NCBI RefSeq assembly: GCF_017654505.1 | Contig: NC_054537.1 | Location: 1,451,383 to 1,515,382 of the forward strand | Reading direction: 5' to 3' | Source: Polyodon spathula | Taxonomy: Eukaryota; Chordata; Actinopteri; Acipenseriformes; Polyodontidae | Length of the DNA stretch: 64,000 bases | Shown: piece after piece, positions 36,481 to 49,228 of the stretch | How positions within the stretch are numbered: position 1 is the stretch's first letter | Layout of the letters: the number at the start of each line of letters is the position of its first letter | The notes under the pieces: generated by a model | What the model saw: only the letters and a program-made list of their open reading frames with translations | Database searches by the model: none | Told to the model about the DNA's origin: nothing | Translations under genes and position numbers: made by a program

Positions 36481-36696
36481 TTATACAGTAAAAGAACGAT
36501 TGCATATTGGACACATTTATACAGTAAAAGAACGATTGCATATTGGACACAGTTATACAGTAAAAGAACGATTGCATATTGGACACAGTTATACAGTAAA
36601 AGAACGATTGCATATTGGACACAGTTATACAGTAAAAGAACGATTGCATATTGGACACAGTTATACAGTAAAAGAACGATTGCATATTGGACACAT
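36481..36696. repeat. 36-bp array, six near-perfect units
   Basis: Units start at 36481 and repeat every 36 bp: TTATACAGTAAAAGAACGAT then TGCATATTGGACACAG. Only the last base differs between units (T in the first and last, G in the rest). No spacers separate them. Confidence 0.97.
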
Positions 36697-37787
36697 TTCC
36701 ATTTGAAGTATTTTAAAGTAATTAGCAGTCATTTTAAATAAAAATAATCAACATGTTTACAACATTTACTTTTTTTACAGTAACGTTTTACATTGCAATG
36801 GAGATTTGATTTAAGTAATTCTTAGAGGTGTTTGTTCTTTACTTGATACTAGTTCGAGTGGAGTTTGCAGTAAGTATTACAAATAAGTTTTTGTAATACT
36901 CCTAAATTGCTTCATTGTAGTTGTGTCCTTTTTTATTTTTCATGTATTTTATTTTACATTTGTTATTACAAAACGTATGCTAATGGCTGGTTTCAGAGGT
37001 TATTTTTTAATATTTTATATTAAGCATTACATTTGTACTTAATGCCTCTCTTGTCTTGTAACCAGTGAAAACAAGTATTATAGAAACTGATGGAACTATC
37101 CCAGCAGTAGACAGAGGCTTGTGGGAAATGCATTGTTCATTCAAGTATATTTATATAACAGAATTGCTTTCCGGACATTGAAAAGTCTTTTCAGTGAAAG
37201 CCCCTGGAACACGGTGCCCTTTGAATTATCAAAGTGACAGATGATCGCTTTAGCAAGAGCTTTTCGCTCGCTGGCCATGAGTGCTCTGCCTCTTATAGAA
37301 CGTGGTGATAATTAACCACATGGAATTCAAAATGAACTGCGATGTATTAATACAGGAGGGCCATGCAGTGCTGTTTAGAAATACTTTAAACTTAAACCAG
37401 CTCCAGCGCCCCTTCGAAACGTTTACTGCAGTGTTTTTGAGCAGCAATTTTACCTTGCTTTTCGCAAGGTTATACTACATTTGTTTGTTTATTGTATTTA
37501 TTTATCAGAGACACATACAATTATAACATAAGTGTCACTTACATGACACAAGCTGCATTGCATTTTCAATTTAGCCATCACCCGGCAGACATTGATGACA
37601 ACTGCAATAAATCTCCATATTACTTCTAAACTGTAACAATATTGAATATTTGATTAAAAATACATACAACATTAATGGCATAAATTACCTGTTAAACATG
37701 CATAACAATCATCTGCTTACATAATCAAGTTACAGTACAATTTATATAATATGCAAGTCCCATACACACAATTCAAATTCTAATTAT

Positions 37788-38100
37788 GGGAGGCATGGTG
37801 TCGTGATGGTTATTGCTGCTGCCTCACAGCTCCAGGGTCCTCGCTTCGATTCTGGCCTCAGGGGTCTGTCTGTGTGAAGTTTGCATGTTCTCCCCGTCTT
37901 CTCGTGGGTTTTCTTTGGGTACTCTGGTTTCCTCCAAAGACATGCGGGCTAGGTGGATTGGCCTCTCTAAAATGCCCCTTATTTGCCCTGCAATGGACTG
38001 GCATCCTCTCCAGGGTATAGTCCTGCCTTGCACCCCTATGTCTGCCTGGTTAGGCATTGACTCATCACAACCCTCTATAGGATTAAGCAGTAACACATAA
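37788..38100 (+). mobile_element. SINE-like repeat with tRNA-type head
   Basis: Reads GTGTCGTGATGGTTATTGCT then CTCGCTTCGATTCTGG, weakened box A/B-like motifs, then GTTTGCATGTTCTCCCCGTC, GGGTACTCTGGTTTCCTCC and ACTGGCATCCTCTCCAGGG. It ends with TGAATGGATAATTG. These words mark a very common fish repeat. It meets a minus-strand LINE fragment tail to tail at about 38100. Confidence 0.7.
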
Positions 38101-38102
38101 TG

Positions 38103-38790
38103 AATGGATAATTGATTATGTTTCAACCAAGCCTTAAGTATATTACAAAATATTTTAAAAACCTCAATTTCAGAAGGAAGTGAGTTCCAGTATAAAATAC
38201 CTCTTATAGAGAGAGCTGTTTGGGCAAAAGCTGTTTTACTCCTTTCCACTTTATAATTCCCACGTACAGTCCCTTGTGAATCTGTTAGTATCTTCAGAAA
38301 ACTTTTTCATGAATTCCTTTAAGGGTGGAGTACATAAGCCATGCAAAGTTTTAAATACTATTTTCGCATAAGAAATGTTGACATAATTATCAAAACTCAG
38401 CAATTGGTACTTACTCACAGTGTTACAGTGATGGTATCTCACAGGTTTATTATCCAAGACTTTTAGAGCTTGCTTATAAAGAGAATGTATTGGTTTAGTT
38501 ACTGATTCACTTGCTTGAGCCCAAGAGGTAAAACAATGTGATAGATGTGTGAAGACCATAGTGAGCTTGAATAGCGCAGCAGCTTTGGGGGTTAAATTAC
38601 CCCTGATAGGTCTAACTTTTGCTAAGTCAGTTTTATCAAATTTCAAATGTCAATCAGTAATAATTCCTAAAAATGTAACTTCTGAGACTTCCTCAAGAAC
38701 TTCCCCATCAATTTGGACATCAAAATTACTAGTCCTTGATTGCCTTATGGAGAAACACATACTAACTGTTCATTTTACATTTAGAGTCAA
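38103..38790 (-). pseudogene. Non-LTR retrotransposon RT C-terminal fragment
   Basis: On minus it reads FDVQIDGEVLEEVSEVTFLG (the region after the catalytic palm in CR1/L2/Rex-type reverse transcriptases), then KPIHSLYKQALKVLDNKPVR, then LSIRGILYWNSLPSEI near the C-terminus. Two in-frame breaks split it (after GIITD and near 38250). The catalytic part is absent. It differs in sequence from the plus-strand LINE that follows. Confidence 0.75.
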
Positions 38791-38856
38791 ATATGAGAAA
38801 TGAAGCCAGTTGGATATATTCTTCAATGTAGAAGTTTATGTAGAGACATATATAAG

Positions 38857-39665
38857 TTTGTCATTTAGATTTCCAGAAAGCTTTTGACAAAGTCCTGCAT
38901 AAAAGATAAAATGTCAAACTGAACGTAGTAGAGATTCAAGGAGATGCATGCACATGGATTAGGAATGGTTAACATGTAAATTTGCAGACGACACAAAAAT
39001 AGGAGGAGTGGCAAACACTGTTGAGGCAGCAAAGATCATTCAAAATGATCTAGACAAGATTCAGAACTGGGCAGACACATGGCAAATTACATTTACTGTA
39101 CTGTAATAGAGAAAAGTGTAAGGTACTGCACACAGGCAATAACAGTTTGTATTATAAATATCATAGGGGAGATACTGAAATTGAAGAAGGAATCTATGAA
39201 AAAGACCTAGGAGTTTTTGTTGACTCAGAAATGTCTTCATCTAGACAATGTGGGGAAGCTATAAAAAGGCCAACAAGATGCTCGGATATATTGTGAAAAG
39301 TGTTGAATTTAAATCAAGGCAAGTAATGTTAAAACTTTACAATGCATTAGTAAGACCTCACCTTGAATACTGTGTTCAGTTCTGGTCACCTCGCTACAAA
39401 AAGGATATTGCTGCTGTAGAAAGAGTGCAAAGAGCAACCAGAATTGTTCCAGGTTTAAAGGGCATGTCATATGCAGACAGGCTAAAAGAATTGAATCTAT
39501 TCAGTCTTGAACAAAGAAAACTACGCAACAATCTGATTCAAGCATTCAAGGTATTGACGGTGTCGACCCAGGGGACTTTTTCGACATGAAAAAAGAAACA
39601 AGGACCAGGGGTCACAAGTGGAGATTAGGTAAAGGTGCATTCAGAACAGAAAATTTTAAAAAATG
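38857..39665 (+). pseudogene. LINE reverse transcriptase fragment
   Basis: Starts at DFQKAFDKVLHK, a typical reverse transcriptase palm motif, then jumps to FADDTKIGG, which carries the catalytic FADD box. It continues DLDKIQNWADTWQI and, from 39248, SRQVMLKLYNALVRPHLEYC, FWSPRYKKDIAAVERVQRAT and RLKELNLFSLEQRKLRNNLI. This order is that of CR1/L2-like non-LTR elements. There is a deletion between the first two motifs (38905-38970) and there are several frameshifts. The fragments at 1-190, 20940-21260 and 59556-59690 look like 3' ends of the same family. Confidence 0.85.
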
Positions 39666-41660
39666 ATAAGTGACAGCCCTCCTCTGTATGTTTTATTGTT
39701 TCAGAGATGTAAAAGTGATGCTTTTCTTAATTTTCCTAATATTAGCATCCTAATACTACAGTGACGAATGTAATCCAATTGCATAGCAGCTCCATACAAA
39801 GAGCTTACTAAAGCAGAGCTGTACTGTGTAGCTGTGGACTTGCTGATGAAGCTCATAGTAAAATCTACATTTTCTATCTATGCAACATAAATCTTATTTC
39901 CATTCCTGCACTATATGTAGCTTTTGTATGAGTCTCTAGTTTTATTCATGCACAGATCATTATTTAGATTCAATTCATGCTTACCTACTATTCCAGCACC
40001 AAATTGCTTTTTAAAATCACCCAGAATGCACACACACACACACCAGTGTAGTTAACGTGTGAGAAGTGGAATAGCCCCTTTAATAGAACCAGCCCTGCTA
40101 CTCTAGTTATATTGTGCTGGGGAGGGAACAGGTGTAAAAAACTAAAACACTGAGGAGAATGGTTCTAAAAGGACTATGCAAATATGTTGAAATAAATAGT
40201 TTGACTTTATTTTATGGCAAAGGTTTTTTTTGTGTGTGGATTACCACCCCACACTCCCAGCCCTCCCCTGTATGAGTATTATATTCAATTCCAGACATTC
40301 AGTATAGAACACATTCGTTTAATGTAATCAGTGTTGTGACTAGGCCCCAGATTGTCATTCTGTATTTGGATAGCAATATTAATCCTATCAGACAGCAAGA
40401 ACGCCTGTGACAGAACCGGGATGAGGCCTCCCAACAAACAAACAAACAAACAAACAAACAAACAAACAAACAGCAGGCTGCTTTGTTTTTTTTAGCAGAT
40501 ATATCAAGTGTCTGGAGCCAGTTCTTTTACTGAAGAGAAAGTGTGGCAAGTTCCAGAGGCGCTGGATTAAATTAGCACAGAAATGAATCAATGTGGGATA
40601 ACAGTGCCTGGGCAGTGCCTGTCAACGTCAGTGCATGTGGAGCACCCCAGACTCAATCAATCAATCAATCAACAAGGACCCTGCACACAGCTGCGGTGTG
40701 GCTAGCTTTGATTGTGGTACAGCTTATTGTTCAGTCATGCTGCAGCATTTTGTTTCCTATGCATAAAGATTAAGTAAGCAATAACCCACAACAGTGTGTG
40801 TGATAAGACCCTTCTGTGAGGTGTTGTGAGCTGCTGTTTGGTATATTTGTACTGGTATATTTTTTTAGAAAATTGCAATTGTATAGCGATTGGAAAGCAA
40901 TCGATTTCTGTCAACCACGCATGTGAGAAAACTCGTGCCGAATGTGGTCGAGGGACGCGCTAGGTAACTGACGGCCACTTAATCCCTCGACCACGACATA
41001 AAAACCAGCAGCTTTTTCTGACAGGGGTGGGTTACTCAGAGGAGGAGTGCAAGTGAAAAGATTTAAGTTAACTTAAAAAGAAAATAACAATTGCTTGACA
41101 TGCTGGTTTTGTAGCACCACGATACGTGTTCAAAGATTATTGCCTGTTTGTTTTGGCCACCATGCCGTTTTGTTTTGAAGAAGTCTTTCTGTTTTGTTTA
41201 AACATTTGTTTTGGTAATTAATAAATACTCTAGTTCTGGCCTGTCTCTTCCTGGACTGTGACGTCAGCACCAAGCCACCCTGCCACAAGGGGAAATGAAT
41301 GTATTTTGTAAAAATAATATGTCAGATATATACCAGGCGATTGAGAGTTTGTCTCGAGTACTTTCTCTTCAGCATATAGTCTGGACCAGCATTCCAGTTG
41401 ATGAAACTTGGGACCTAGACTTTTTTTTTGGGAATTCCACAAATTCAGCGGTTTCATTCTGGTTTAAAAACACCATTCATTTTGAAATGGATGCTGCAGC
41501 TTTAAATGTGCTGAGGCACTTGGGGGTAAGATTCTCAGCAGCAGACCTGCTGAGACTGCATGCCATCAGCCCTTAATTTATGTTATAAAGCTGTTTACTC
41601 TTAGCCTCAATCCCAAAATTATTGTTCTATGACAGCAACCAAACAGCTGTGGTGGTCAGA

Positions 41661-43588
41661 CCAGGTGTCTGTGTGGGTCAGAGCCTAGCGTTCTACAGTG
41701 TGAAGAAAGCCAGGTGTCTGTGTGATTCAGAGCTGTGGGGGTCAGAGCTTAGCGTTCTACAATGTGCAGAAAGCCAGGTGTCTGTGTGGTTCAGAGCCTA
41801 GCGTTCTACAATGTGCATTAATCCAGGTGTCTGTGTGGTTCAGAGCTGTGGGTCAGAGCCTAGCATTCTACAGTGTGCAGAAAGCCAGGTGTCTGTGTGA
41901 TTCAGAGCTGTGGGTCAGAGCTTAGCGTTCTACAATGTGCATTAAGCCAGGTGTCTGTGTGGTTCAGAGCTATGGGTCAGAGCCTAGCGTTCTACAGTGT
42001 GCAGAAAGCCAGGTGTCTGTGTGGTTCAGAGCTGTGGGACAGAGCCTAGCGTTCTACAGTGTGCAGAAAGCCAAGTGTCTGTGTGGTTCAGAGCTGTGGG
42101 TCAGAGCCAGCGTTCTACAATGTGCATTAAGCCAGGTGTCTGTGTGGTTCAGAGCTGTGGGTCAGAGCCTAGCATTCTACAGTGTGCAGAAAGCCAGGTG
42201 TCTGTGTGGTTCAGAGCTGTGGGTCAGAGCCTAGCGTTCTACAGTGTGCAGAAAGCCAGGTGTCTGTGTGGTTCAGAGCTGTGGGTCAGAGCCTAGCGTT
42301 CTACAGTGTTCAGAAAGCCAGGTGTCTGTGTGGGTCAGAGCCTAACGTTCTACAGTGTGCAGAAAGCCAGGTGTCTGTGTGGTTCAGAGCTGTGGGTCAG
42401 AGCCTAGCGTTCTACAGTGTGCAGAAAGCCAGGTGTCTGTGTGGTTCAGAGCTGTGGGTCAGAGCCTAGCGTTCTACAGTGTGCAGAAAGCCAGGTGTCT
42501 GTGTGGTTCAGAGCTGTGGGTCAGAGCCTAGCATTCTACAGTGTGCAGAAAGCCAGATGTCTGTGTGGTTCAGAGCTGTGGGTCAGAGCCTAGCGTTCTA
42601 CAGTGTGCAGAAAGCCAGGTGTCTGTGTGGTTCAGAGCTGTGGGACAGAGCCTAGCGTTCTACAGTGTGCAGAAAGCCAAGTGTCTGTGTGGTTCAGAGC
42701 TGTGGGTCAGAGCCTAGCGTTCTACAATGTGCATTAAGCCAGGTGTCTGTGTGGTTCAGAGCTGTGGGTCAGAGCCTAGCATTCTACAGTGTGCAGAAAG
42801 CCAGGTGTCTGTGTGGTTCAGAGCTGTGGGTCAGAGCCTAGCGTTCTACAGTATGCAGAAAGCCAGGTGTCTGTGTGGTTCAGCATTGTCGGTCAGAGCC
42901 TAGCGTTCTACAGTGTTCAGAAAGCCAGGTGTCTGTGTGGGTCAGAGCCTAACGTTCTACAGTGTGCAGAAAGCCAGGTGTCTGTGTGGTTCAGAGCTGT
43001 GGGTCAGAGCCTAGCGTTCTACAGTGTGCAGAAAGCCAGGTGTCTGTGTGGTTCAGAGCTGTGGGTCAGAGCCTAGCGTTCTACAGTGTGCAGAAAGCCA
43101 GGTGTCTGTGTGGTTCAGAGCTGTGGGTCAGAGCCTAGCGTTCTACAGTGTGCAGAAAGCCAGGTGTCTGTGTGGTTCAGAGCTGTGGGTCAGAGCCTAG
43201 CGTTCTACAGTGTGCAGAAAGCCAGGTGTCTGTGTGGTTCAGAGCTGTGGGTCAGAGCCTAGCGTTCTACAGTGTGCAGAAAGCCAGGTGTCTGTGTGGT
43301 TCAGAGCTGTGGGTCAGAGCCTAGCGTTCTACAATGTGCAGAAAGCCAGGTGTCTGTGTTGTTCAGAGCTGTGGGTCAGAGCCTAGCGTTCTACAGTGTG
43401 CAGAAAGCCAGGTGTCTGTGTGGTTCAGAGCTGTGGGTCAGAGCCTAGCGTTCTACAGTGTGCAGAAAGCCAGGTGTCTGTGTGGTTCAGAGCCAGAGCC
43501 TAGCGTTCTACAATGTGCAGAAAGCCAGGTGTCTGTGTGGTTCAGAGCTGTGGGTCAGAGCCTAGCGTTCTACAATGTGCAGAAAGCT
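41661..43588. repeat. 62-bp minisatellite, about 31 units
   Basis: Units contain AGAAAGCCAGGTGTCTGTGT, GGTTCAGAGCTGTGGGTCAG and AGCCTAGCGTTCTACA. Rare variants recur in the same order at about 42030-42360 and 42640-42970: GGGACAG, CCAAGTG, GTGCATTAAG, GTGTTCAG, then a short unit lacking TTCAGAGCTGTG. This shows duplication of a block of about 610 bp inside the array. Confidence 0.96.
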
Positions 43589-43961
43589 TCAAAGAGACCC
43601 TAGCAACGGTAGCAGCATGGTCGCCTTGCTATTTTTATGTTATTATAATGTATGTGTGATAGAAGGATTTTTCTTACAGCAGGGTTCTCTACAGCCACTC
43701 TCCTGACACACACAGTAACTGGTCACCAGGATCAATTTGGAGCAAAAGGGCAATGATTGAAAGAATGTGAATAAAATTAAGGTTTTTGGACTAAGGTACT
43801 ACTTTCACCCATAGTTATACAGTAAACTGGTCAATAGTGGTACATTCTGAATTTGACAAATTCAATGACATGAACTCTTAACTGTTTCTCAATCTCGAAT
43901 TTACAATTTACCAGTTTCTTTTTGTACTTCTAAGATTTTTCAGACTTTATGATTGAGTGTA

Positions 43962-43962
43962 A

Positions 43963-44043
<81 letters not shown>

Positions 44044-44056
44044 GTTGTTGTTGTTG
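43962..44056. repeat. (ATT)n then (GTT)n microsatellite
   Basis: About 26 ATT units and four GTT units. The plus-strand poly-Leu frame across it is a repeat product. A similar ATT repeat is at 13623-13687. Confidence 0.97.
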
Positions 44057-46063
44057 TATTTTGTCACTGATTTAATTGAGATGTCAGTAGGAAGTGGTTT
44101 CTCTCATTCAAGCTCCCATGTGACAAATTATGTAACGACCCAGAGCATCAGCAGCAGCAGCTCTTCCAGACTGTAATGAACGAGGCACAGCAAATGAGCA
44201 ACAGAACAATTACTTAACCCTACAGACCCCAGAATAGTTCTAGAACCCTTCCGAAGAGTCTTAGGAATTTCTGCAAACAGTAGAGATGTTTTATTCAATT
44301 AAACATAACTCACAAACCAAGAAAAATCTATAATTAGAAGTTTTCTTTATTTTAAACAAGAGCAAGCCCTCTTTCAAATGACACCAAGCTTGACAGTTTT
44401 TGTAAAGGTAAACGTGTTGTTTTACTTTCACAAATGTAAGCGGTTGTAAAACAAAATAAAACTAATGGAAACAACAGTTTGAAAAATGTATGCAAAAATA
44501 TATTCTGTACAAGGTTTGTTCTATAAATACTCATATTTTTTTAAATACTAGTGTTTTTGAATTCAGCAATTTAATTTTGAAATGTTGGTTTTAAAACTGC
44601 AAGTTATTAGCTTTAATAGGGACATAATAAAATAAAAATAAAAAAAGCAAAGCATGCAGGTACCAGCGAAACAAACCCAGTGGGAATGCCCAGAACTGGG
44701 CCGGCTTCCCACATCCCAAGGCAAGGTGTCCAGAGATGTGGCGCTTGTTGTATCCCAGGTAGTTTATGTTGGAGTAAAGGCTTGCTGGCACTTGAAAACT
44801 GCTTTGTCTTATTAACTGGAGGTTTGTTTTTCCATTGTGCCCTTGAAGTATCCAGCTGCTCCCTGCAGTTTTGGGGCATGTCAGATTGTGGGTTGGCTGT
44901 CAGGCGCTGAAGTGGGAGCTCTCCTCTTAGAGGTTAACCGCTCCAAAACTGCCGGTCACGGTCACAGGAGAGGCAACAGATCCCTTCAGTGCGGAGTGCT
45001 ATCAGGAAATATAATCCCCCTGGCTCATATTAAAGGGACAGAATACCGTTTTCTGTCTTCCAAAAAGACACATTGCTAGGAAAATAGAAAAAAAAGCACT
45101 AATTTCGGAATGAATGCATGAATCTACATGATCCTGCTTCACACAAAACACAAGACAGGCTTCAGGAAAATTAGCCAGAAGCACCTTTAATAGATTTACA
45201 GCAATCAATGCCATTCAGAGGATAGCTTTCCCTTGATGCCTGCCAGGCGGGGTTATTCAGTCCATGCAAGGATCCTCAACGTTACAATCCCCAAAGCAGT
45301 GATCAGTACCACAGCGCTTTAGCTTTACCAGGGGGTACTCAGTACCACCCCCTGTTGGCTGATGAGCTACTGAACTACTGCATTATCTACATAGCGGTGC
45401 TTCAGGTACTTGAGGTCCACAGCACTTATTGTCTTTGTTCCACCTGTACCCAAAATTAATGTACTGAACCCCATTTAACCTCATCTCATCTCACTGACAG
45501 GGGACAGGACAGAATGCGTAATGAAACTGTATCACACAGCACTGCCTGTTACCTATGGCTTAATCAGATGGAAATGTATTTGTAGTATAATTTCATTTTA
45601 GTTCAAGCTGCTTATCCATGTCTAGCCCTGACAACAATCCTGTTTATATTTACGATGGATTTTGCAGTTTCCATGTCTGCTGTGAGCTGATTGCATTGCA
45701 CCTTAAAATAGGTTATAAAATATAGAGTGGACCAGCAAGGGTCATTCCAGATCTTAGGTCAATTCATTCTTTTATGTTGACAGTCCACTGACACATGCTT
45801 CAGAAAGGTAATAAGGTTATTTGTCAGGGTCACTCCCCACGTGGGAAATCAAATGGTGTTTGCAGTCAGCATAAAACATTCTGTAAATGTCTCATTAGTT
45901 TATGTCCATGTGAAAGCGATGGGTCTCAGGAAAGTTGTGACAGTGTCTGGATTCATTTCTGTTTGATATGCTAGCTCCTGTGCCCCCTAAATTCACACTG
46001 ACTCATGGCTGATTAGGCAACACCACTTGAGTAGTGTGCTTCAGTGGTGTTGCTGGCTTTTTT

Positions 46064-46579
46064 CAGTGTGTGAATATGCTCTACAGTGCGTGAATATGCT
46101 CTACAGTGCGTGAATATGCTGTACAGTGCGTGAATATGCTCAACAGTGTGTGAATATGCTCTACAGTGCGTGAATATGCTCTACAGTGCGTGAATATGCT
46201 CTACAGTGTGTGAATATGCTCTACAGTGCGTGAATATGCTCTACAGTGTGTGAATATGCTGTACAGTGCGTGAATATGCTCTACAGTGTGTGAATATGCT
46301 CTACAGTGCGTGAATATGCTCTACAGTGCGTGAATATGCTCTACAGTGCGTGAATATGCTCTACAGTGCGTGAATATGCTGTACAGTGCGTGAATATGCT
46401 CAACAGTGTGTGAATATGCTCTACAGTGCGTGAATATGCTGTACAGTGTGTGAATATGCTCTACAGTGTGTGAATGCTCTACAGTGTGCTCTACAGTGCG
46501 TGAATATGCTCTACAGTGTGTGAATATGCTCTACAGTGCGTGAATATGCTTTACAGTGTGTGAATATGCTCTACAGTGT
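46064..46579. repeat. 20-bp minisatellite
   Basis: About 26 units of GTGCGTGAATATGCTCTACA with variants GTGTG and GTACA/CAACA. The series GTACA then CAACA appears at 46121-46150 and again at 46381-46410, so a 260-bp (13-unit) block is duplicated. Confidence 0.95.
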
Positions 46580-46888
46580 TACTGTCCCAGTCGCTGGACA
46601 ATTAGTTTTGTTGCAAATGGATAACGGCTCCTTGCTTGGACTTCTCTCATACCATAAACTGATGAATAGCACTGGCACCGCAAGACCAACTGCATATAAA
46701 TGAGGTCACTTGTTTAATTAATCTACCTAATATCCTTGTATCCAGATCAACAGAAACATCCATGAATCTATGAGAATGAGACCATGTTTCATATTTTAAC
46801 AAGCTTTACCGTGTATTGCTTTCAGCTACCCACATAACATTCTACACTGAATGCTATTGATTAGATATAATACATACCACTAGTATTA

Positions 46889-47858
46889 CAGTTTTTTATA
46901 ATTGCTTTGACTCATTTTTCAATCCAGCGATCCAATGTGCATAACTCTTAACACAAGATGCTGAACTTCTCAATTTGGAGTCAAAATCCCATACAGAGTG
47001 CAAAATAAATACTACTGTGTCAAATGAGATAACTACACCATGCAAAAGCAAGCCATAGCACCAAAACAACAGGTGCTGTGATCACTGAAGTTTAATCATT
47101 GAAGCATTGCTAAATAAAACACCCATTAGCAAATAATGCGGTCAAACACAAAATAATTCAAATCAAAACAAAGTCTAAAAGTGTAATTTGCTCATATTCA
47201 AATGATCAACATTACAATGAGCAAATGATAGCAACCTGCAGAATAAAACATATTCTAAATAATGTACAGTAAGCATTCAGTGATATTCTACACAGTTACA
47301 TCAAATATCATGTAGCAATCCAAAGATGACCAAAACCCAAACTACTGATCAAGATCCTGTATACATTGCAAAATGAATGCAGTGGAGTCAACCATGCAGC
47401 AATAAAGACACCAAAAGCAAATAATGTGTCCAAAACATCAGAACTTTGTTTGAACATTTTCTTTTTAATCTTTGAAACACAATAACATAAATGAGTCTTA
47501 CATAACAATAACGAATACTGCTGTTGAAAAATGTAGTGATGAACTAATTATCAGTTAAGCTGTCTTGCATTCTCACATAGAGAAAGCGATTTGCAATTAT
47601 GACCCCCAATTGTTACCAGGTGATCAAATAGTTAAGAACTCTACCAGATAAGTGTTAGCATTTGACATGAGTCCTAATGGTTGACAGGGCAAATTTATGA
47701 TTGGAAGAGGTGATTTACAGTTATGCATGTTGTATGTTAGCGTGGAAAAATGTGTCTAAAAGGTTGCATTTTACCACTCAGTTTCTCATTATGTGTTAAG
47801 AGTTGTGCACATTGGGTCGCTGTATTGAAAAATGAGTCAAAGCAATTATAAAAAACTG
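46889..47858. mobile_element. 970-bp MITE with about 69-bp inverted termini
   Basis: The ends CAGTTTTTTATAATTGCTTT continue GACTCATTTTTCAAT and CAATGTGCA; the minus-strand end repeats them with few mismatches. TA flanks both sides (46887-46888, 47859-47860). The interior has no transposase. The CAGTTTTT start and TA target are shared with the autonomous-type element at 51936, but the rest of the termini differ. Confidence 0.88.
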
Positions 47859-48002
47859 TAATGCCTATCCTGACTAATACATGTGAGAATGTGGCTGTTC
47901 CCAATTGAGATAGTTGGTGCTAATTGGGAACAGCCATATCAGATAAAAAGGGAGCTTGAAGCTCCATTAGAGAGAAGACTTCCAGGGAGCTGGTAACCGA
48001 GG

Positions 48003-49064
48003 AGTACTGTGTGCAACACAAGGAGTGTTGTGTGCAAGACAATGAGTGCTGTGTGTATCCAATGAGTGCTGTGTGTAAGACAATGAGTGCTGTGTGCAAG
48101 ACAATGAGTGCTGTGTGTAAGACAAGGAGTGCTGTGTGTATCCAATGAGTGCTGTGTGTATCCAATGAGTGCTGTGTGTAAGACAATGAGTGCTGTGTGT
48201 AAGACAACGAGTGCTGTGTGTAGAGTGCTGTGTGTAAATGAGTGCTGTGTGTAAGACAATGAGTGCTGTGTGCAAGACAATGAGTGCTGTGTGTAAGACA
48301 AGGAGTGCTGTGTGTATCCAATGAGTGCTGTGTGTAAGACAATGAGTGCTGTGTGTAAGACAACGAGTGCTGTGTGTAAGACAATGAGTGCTGTGTGTAA
48401 GACAATGAGTGCTGTGTGTAAGACAATGAGTGCTGTGTGTAAGACAATGAGTGCTGTGTGTAAGACAATGAGTGCTGTGTAAGACAACGAGTGCTGTGTG
48501 TAAGACAATGAGTGCTGTGTGTAAGACAATGAGTGCTGTGTGTAAGACAATGAGTGCTGTGTGTATCCAATGAGTGCTGTGTGTAAGACAAGGAGTGCTG
48601 TGTGTAAGACAAGGAGTGCTGTGTGTAAGACAAGGAGTGCTGTGTGTAAGACAATGAGTGCTGTGTGTATCCAATGAGTGCTGTGTGTAAGACAATGAGT
48701 GCTGTGTGTAAGACAATGAGTGCTGTGTGTAAGACAATGAGTGCTGTGTGTAAGACAATGAGTGCTGTGTGTAAGACAATGAGTGCTGTGTGTAAGACAA
48801 TGAGTGCTGTGTGTAAGACAATGAGTGCTGTGTGTAAGACAATGAGTGCTGTGTGTAAGACAATGAGTGCTGTGTGTAAGACAAGGAGTGCTGTGTGTAT
48901 CCAATGAGTGCTGTGTGTAACCAATGAGTGCTGTGTGTAAGACAATGAGTGCTGTGTGTATCCAAGGAGTGCTGTGTGTAAGACAAGGAGTGCTGTGTGT
49001 ATCCAATGAGTGCTGTGTGTAGCCAATAAGTGCTGTGTGTATCCAATGAGTGCTGTGTGTAAGC
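48003..49064. repeat. 21-bp minisatellite, about 50 units
   Basis: Units of GTGCTGTGTGTAAGACAATGA mix with TATCCAATGA, AAGACAAGGA and AAGACAACGA variants. All three minus-strand frames stay open for about 360-386 codons, because 21 is divisible by 3. The flanks (AGATAAAAAGGGAGCTTGAA at 47941 and a SINE-like tail near 49229) suggest the array grew inside one transposed unit spanning about 47890-49285. Confidence 0.96.
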
Positions 49065-49228
49065 ATGGTTTTGTTGGGAAAACGGCTTAGCTGTCCCAAC
49101 CCTTTAGTTTATGAAAACTAAAACTTGTTGCATCCTTGTTCATATTGTATTTTAGTAGCATTATTTGCACTTACTGTAAACTACACTGTATTTAAGTATT
49201 AATCTTGCATTGTAACCATGTGCAGTAC

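Noticed and set aside
36481..36696. CRISPR-like array of 36-bp repeats
   Set aside because: The repeats are contiguous with no spacers, no cas genes are present and the context is a vertebrate intron.
41022..41286. LTR of 260 bp with AGGGG flanks
   Set aside because: The end CCCTGCCACA and AATAAA look LTR-like, but the TATA-like box lies outside the proposed left edge, so the flank match is probably chance. It is kept only as a note in the intron entry.
43949..44176. Poly-Leu membrane-like peptide
   Set aside because: Produced by the ATT microsatellite.
47920..49099. Three overlapping minus-strand frames of 359-386 codons
   Set aside because: All three frames are open at once across the 21-bp array, which is expected from a stop-free repeat of that period and not from a gene.
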